Source: Actinomucor elegans
Lineage: Eukaryota > Mucoromycota > Mucoromycetes > Mucorales > Mucoraceae
Direction: 5' to 3'
DNA length: 64,000 bases
Assembly (NCBI GenBank): GCA_026027325.1
Contig: JAMSLZ010000006.1
Location: 1,550,001-1,614,000 of the forward strand
The notes beneath the pieces are model-generated. The model worked only from the letters and a program-made list of their open reading frames with translations. It was not told where the DNA came from and made no database searches. Each line of letters begins with the position of its first letter. Position 1 is the stretch's first letter. Below are positions 60,372 through 64,000 of the stretch, in pieces. A program made the position numbers and the translations under genes.

Positions 60372-63300
60372 ATGATATCACCGACAAATTCAATGCAGAC
60401 GCATACTAATAAACACGAGACATTAATAAATGCTGGAAAGCAAATCGAACAGGTTATTGTTCGCGATCAGGATTACCCCGATCTTGCTAATTTGTTAATG
60501 GGTGAGCATCAATAAGCAAGTAAAAAAGAAAGGTCTCGAAACTTACTCTTTTTTCTTTTTTTTTCTTTCTTTTTTTTTGTTCGAAATATAGGCCCTCCTT
60601 CCGAAACTTATATTCAACCTTTACTTGACCCTAAAGACGATTTTTTGCAGACGCACCAAGTTGCCTTGCCGCAAACCATCCTTAATAGAATAAACGGTAT
60701 GTGCAAACCCCACTACTCGAAACTCAAAATATCCTAAAATTTCTTTTCATTCAAGAGTTGCACCTCCAATGCCGTTACTTTTATGGTGTTTTGCCCGAGA
60801 TCGGTAGAGCGTGGATTAGCATCGATCACTGTCTCTATCTTTGGAACTACAATGATCAGTAAGGAAACCACTACATATTCAAAGTTCTGACGCGTATTGA
60901 TGCTTCACCTGTCTTTAATAGGTCTGATTTCTATGAGTATTCCGATCAAGATCAAGTGATTGTTAGTGTTGGTATAGCTAAACCTAAACCAGGAGTGTTT
61001 GGAGATCAAGTGAAGTATGTCTTGGTTGTGTCAACGCCTTTGCAAATTATTCTTTTAGCTGTATCCATTGATCAGCCTCGAGCTGGTTCGAATTCATTGA
61101 CCCTCTATGGTACCAATATCACGGTACCTGCCGATGATTCAAAAATGATTATGACCAAGGGAACAGAAGATGGTCGTATCTTTCTCATCAGTCTTGATGG
61201 TCATTTGTACGAGCTCGATTATACGGTAGGCATGCTTTTTATTGTTTTTATTGTTGTGTACTTACAGATCTTTATAGCATCCTGATAGTTGGTTTACCAA
61301 GACGAGTGAATTAATTTGTAGAACGAAACCAGCTTATTCTAAGTACCTTCCTACTGTAGCTCAGAATATATTCAAGACGAATGCAGATTGTAAGCAAGAG
61401 CATTGATATTTAGTATGATAGGAACTAACACTTATTTCTATTGTAGCTAAAGTAGTAGATATGGCAATTGATAACGAAAGAAAGGTCCTGTACCTTCTTT
61501 TTGATAGCAATTCGATCCAGGTAATAGACGGCTTTGCACTTTATAATGCATATATCTAACGTCCTTTGTGGAACAAGGTCATCTATTTAGGCGATCCTTA
61601 TGACAAGTACAAGCCTATCTTTAAACATTCTTCCATTACTGATAATGCAATCCAAATGTGTCGCCAGCAATCCAGAATCTTCGACCCTTCAGATTTCAAG
61701 CTGGAGTCTATTCATGTTATTTCCAAAGCAGAATCAAAACGTATTCATTTAATGGCTGTCACGAACTCTGGATTCCGTTTGTACTTCACTCATCACCGTG
61801 ATGCATTCCGTACACTATCAATGCCAAGTATCAATACTTCAGCAGAGCCCAATACATTAGAATTAGGCCATATCCGCATTCCTCCACCTAAACCAACTAG
61901 ATCCGCTGGAGAATTTCCTTCATTGTACACATTAAACTACTATGACTGCGGTATATGGTTATCAGTCAATCCTAAGACCGATGAAGTTGATACTATTCAA
62001 GCTACTGCTGTCGCTGCAGAAAAACCAACCATTAATAATTCTAACACGAATTTAAGTAGCATGATGGTGGTATGTAATTCTAAGTCAACATTTATCATCT
62101 ATCTAATCTTCTTTTTGTTAGGGTGGGATCAGGCCTACTTTCTTGGAAACATTAGATGCATTCGACTTTAATGACACGGTTAAATGTCTATTGGAAACCA
62201 ACCCCGAACTTCATGGCAAACATTACATCAAAGAAGTATCACAGCAACTGACGGATCCTCCTCGACAATTTATGATAATGACTAGCCGTAGCTTGCATTT
62301 TTATAACAAACTACGACCTGTGGATATTTTGCATAGAGCCATCTCGAACACTACATCGGAAGTGGATGCCAAAATCATTCATTCGTTCTTTGAACGATAC
62401 GGTTTAACCGAATCTTGTGCCATTTGTTTATCAGTCATCTGTGCAAGCGATGAGGACCAAGTAGTGAGCAAAGCTACCAAGATATTTTTTGAATGCGGTG
62501 GTGTACCTACTTCAGCTTATTCATCTCAAGTAACAGGCAACTATCTTGGCCGTGCAACTGGACAAACAGATGTCACTTACAGTGGCAAACATGATGGGTT
62601 TATCTTGTACTTTTCTCGTATCATTGCACCTATTTGGAAATCCAAAGTCTTTGCCGACAGGTAAGCCAATTCCTATATACAAGAAATATATTGACAGTTC
62701 CATTGCAGAGGAAACGATATCAGCGCTCAAATTGCGTATGCGCAAATTCAGCAAGAATTGTACAATACAAAAGTAAAGCTAGAGAAACTGAAGGACTTTA
62801 TGGATACGTAAGTCTTGTAGTTAACCGCATACTTTGTACTTATATTTGATAATAGAAACTCCCATTTCCATAAGCCCGCCAACATTTCAGACCCTAGATT
62901 TCAGGCAGAAAATCCTGCTGTTGTATCATTAGAACTGGTAAGTCGCTATATATATATCGAGAAATACGCTGAGTTAAGCGTGATTTGTTCTTTAGGCAGA
63001 GCAAAAGTCCGTTCACGAATTATATCTATTACTCGTACAATGTATTGAAGCTATATACTTTATTTCATTCCTTTTGGATTCTAATGCACAAAGCATCATA
63101 TCAGAAAAGTAGTGTATTGTCTACAACATATCATGTCCGTAATTAACCCATGTTATTATCCAGTATAGGAACAGAGGAACAGAATGAAATTCGCCAATTA
63201 GACCTGAATACGATCCTCACAACGCTTGAAGGCAGAGAATTAATTCGAGAACTTGTTATAGGAACAATTAGCAAATATGGTTCTAATAATACACACACTG

Positions 63301-64000
63301 GATTCGACGTAGTTAGTAAGCAACTTGAAAAGTATTGCAAATCTTTCTTTGGTAGCAGTGATATATCTTTCTTCAAGGTAATTGAAACATAATATTGCCG
63401 AGGAGCGCCTATTGAACTAAATCTCATAGGGTGTCGAATACCTTCGCCGTGCTTTATATGACGAAACCAAGGATGAAAGAGCACAGTCATTGAAGCACTC
63501 GTTAGTGCATTTCAAAGCAGCTGCAGATGAAATATCAGAAACAAAAATGGCAGCTGTATGCGCAGTTTATGTACAATGTTCTTTCCATTATGGTATTATT
63601 GAATTAGCTCTTGAGCGTGCAAAGAAACAAGATCCACAACAGCAAGGTGTTCTTGCTTACGAGTCACCACAAAGCCGAGATGAAACTAACCGATCATTAA
63701 TGATGGCACGATTAAATACATACCGTTTCATCTTTGAAGCTCTTACCGACGCCCACAAGATCAAACAGCAAGGTGTGCCTGCTAACCGGTTCCCTATTGA
63801 CGATGTGGATTCCTATGTTAAGAATCTGTTTGAACTAACCATTCAAAACAATGACAAATTGCTGCACTATCAATTATATGACTGGTTCATGCAGCAAAAT
63901 CTCAAAGACCAGCTTTTGACTATCAACACACCATATCTTATACCGTATTTCCAGGAGCATGTTCATGACAAGGCAGTTTCTTTAGACTTCTTATGGAAAT
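60372..64000 (+). CDS. NUP155: Nucleoporin NUP155/NUP170 (3' end beyond the window)
   Basis: Partial gene; at least 13 exons were traced: 60372-60501, 60592-60696, 60756-60858, 60922-61225, 61278-61389, 61447-61520, 61578-62069, 62122-62660, 62709-62807, 62856-62937, 62996-63108, 63164-63377 and 63430 to the edge. Family landmarks: ELHLQCRYFYGVLPEIGRAW, the beta-propeller strands GTEDGRIFLISLDGHLYELDYT followed by HPDSWF, and LGHIRIPPPKPTRS. Helical-domain segments follow, such as LETLDAFDFNDTVKCLLET and FERYGLTESCAICLSVI. It is an inner-ring scaffold nucleoporin that binds NUP35/NUP53 and the nuclear membrane. The start ATG at 60372 precedes the conserved N-terminal helix (NAGKQIEQVIVRDQDYPDL). 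No frame break is seen within the window. Confidence 0.93.

Noticed and set aside
1..64000. tRNA, 5S rRNA, U6 and CRISPR signals
   Set aside because: Reading for GGTTCRANTCC-type B boxes on both strands, 5S and U6 starts, and regularly spaced repeats gave nothing consistent. A covariance-model scan would be decisive.

Overview
The window is nuclear DNA of an early-diverging fungus, most likely Mucoromycota (Mucorales-type). Evidence for this is: AT-rich DNA with many homopolymer runs; short introns (about 50-90 bases) with GTAAG/GTATG donors and TAG/CAG acceptors; compact housekeeping genes separated by 1-5 kb AT-rich deserts; and fungal-type families (GT15 mannosyltransferase, UPF0658 Golgi protein, PEX5, A-T-R reductase). 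I recognised the species from nothing specific, so it stays open.

Layout. 0.7-1.8 kb: STIMATE/YPL162C-type membrane protein (-). 3.1-5.1 kb: single-exon WD40-like protein (-), divergent from PWP1 (5.6-7.2 kb, +). 10.0-10.6 kb: MIX23 (+), convergent with mitochondrial ATP synthase alpha (10.7-12.5 kb, -). 17.1-20.4 kb: adenylation-carrier-reductase enzyme (+). 23.3-25.1 kb: GIT1/phosphate-type MFS permease (+). 26.3-28.3 kb: PEX5 (+). 30.4-31.7 kb: GT15 mannosyltransferase (+). 35.4-37.2 kb: F-box pseudogene with three in-frame stops (+). 38.6-40.2 kb: UPF0658 Golgi membrane protein (-). 41.9-43.4 kb: MYPT-like ankyrin protein with a PP1 motif (+), convergent with a second PP1-motif protein (43.9-45.0 kb, -). 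46.9-49.9 kb: CUL4 (+), followed 134 bases later by TRAPPC10/Trs130 (50.1-54.4 kb, +). 56.3-58.2 kb: ADE4 amidophosphoribosyltransferase (+). 60.4 kb to the right edge: NUP155/NUP170 (+, 3' end outside the window). Coordinates of multi-exon genes run from start codon to stop codon; the splice joins were worked out by hand from reading-frame continuity and splice signals.

Most genes are unrelated housekeeping functions and there is no operon or obvious biosynthetic cluster. Local relationships worth noting are the convergent pair of putative protein phosphatase 1 partners, the two divergent WD40 genes that share a promoter, and the CUL4-TRAPPC10 tail-to-head pair. The deserts hold decayed dispersed repeats, one clear inverted-repeat (MITE-like) element downstream of ADE4, a diverged tandem duplication upstream of CUL4, and four A/T runs of nearly equal length (26-27). 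The most unusual gene structure is at the CUL4 5' end: retaining one intron would give a nuclear-signal/PIP-like peptide whose TGA overlaps the ATG of an in-frame cullin ORF (ATGA). No tRNA, rRNA or CRISPR array was seen.
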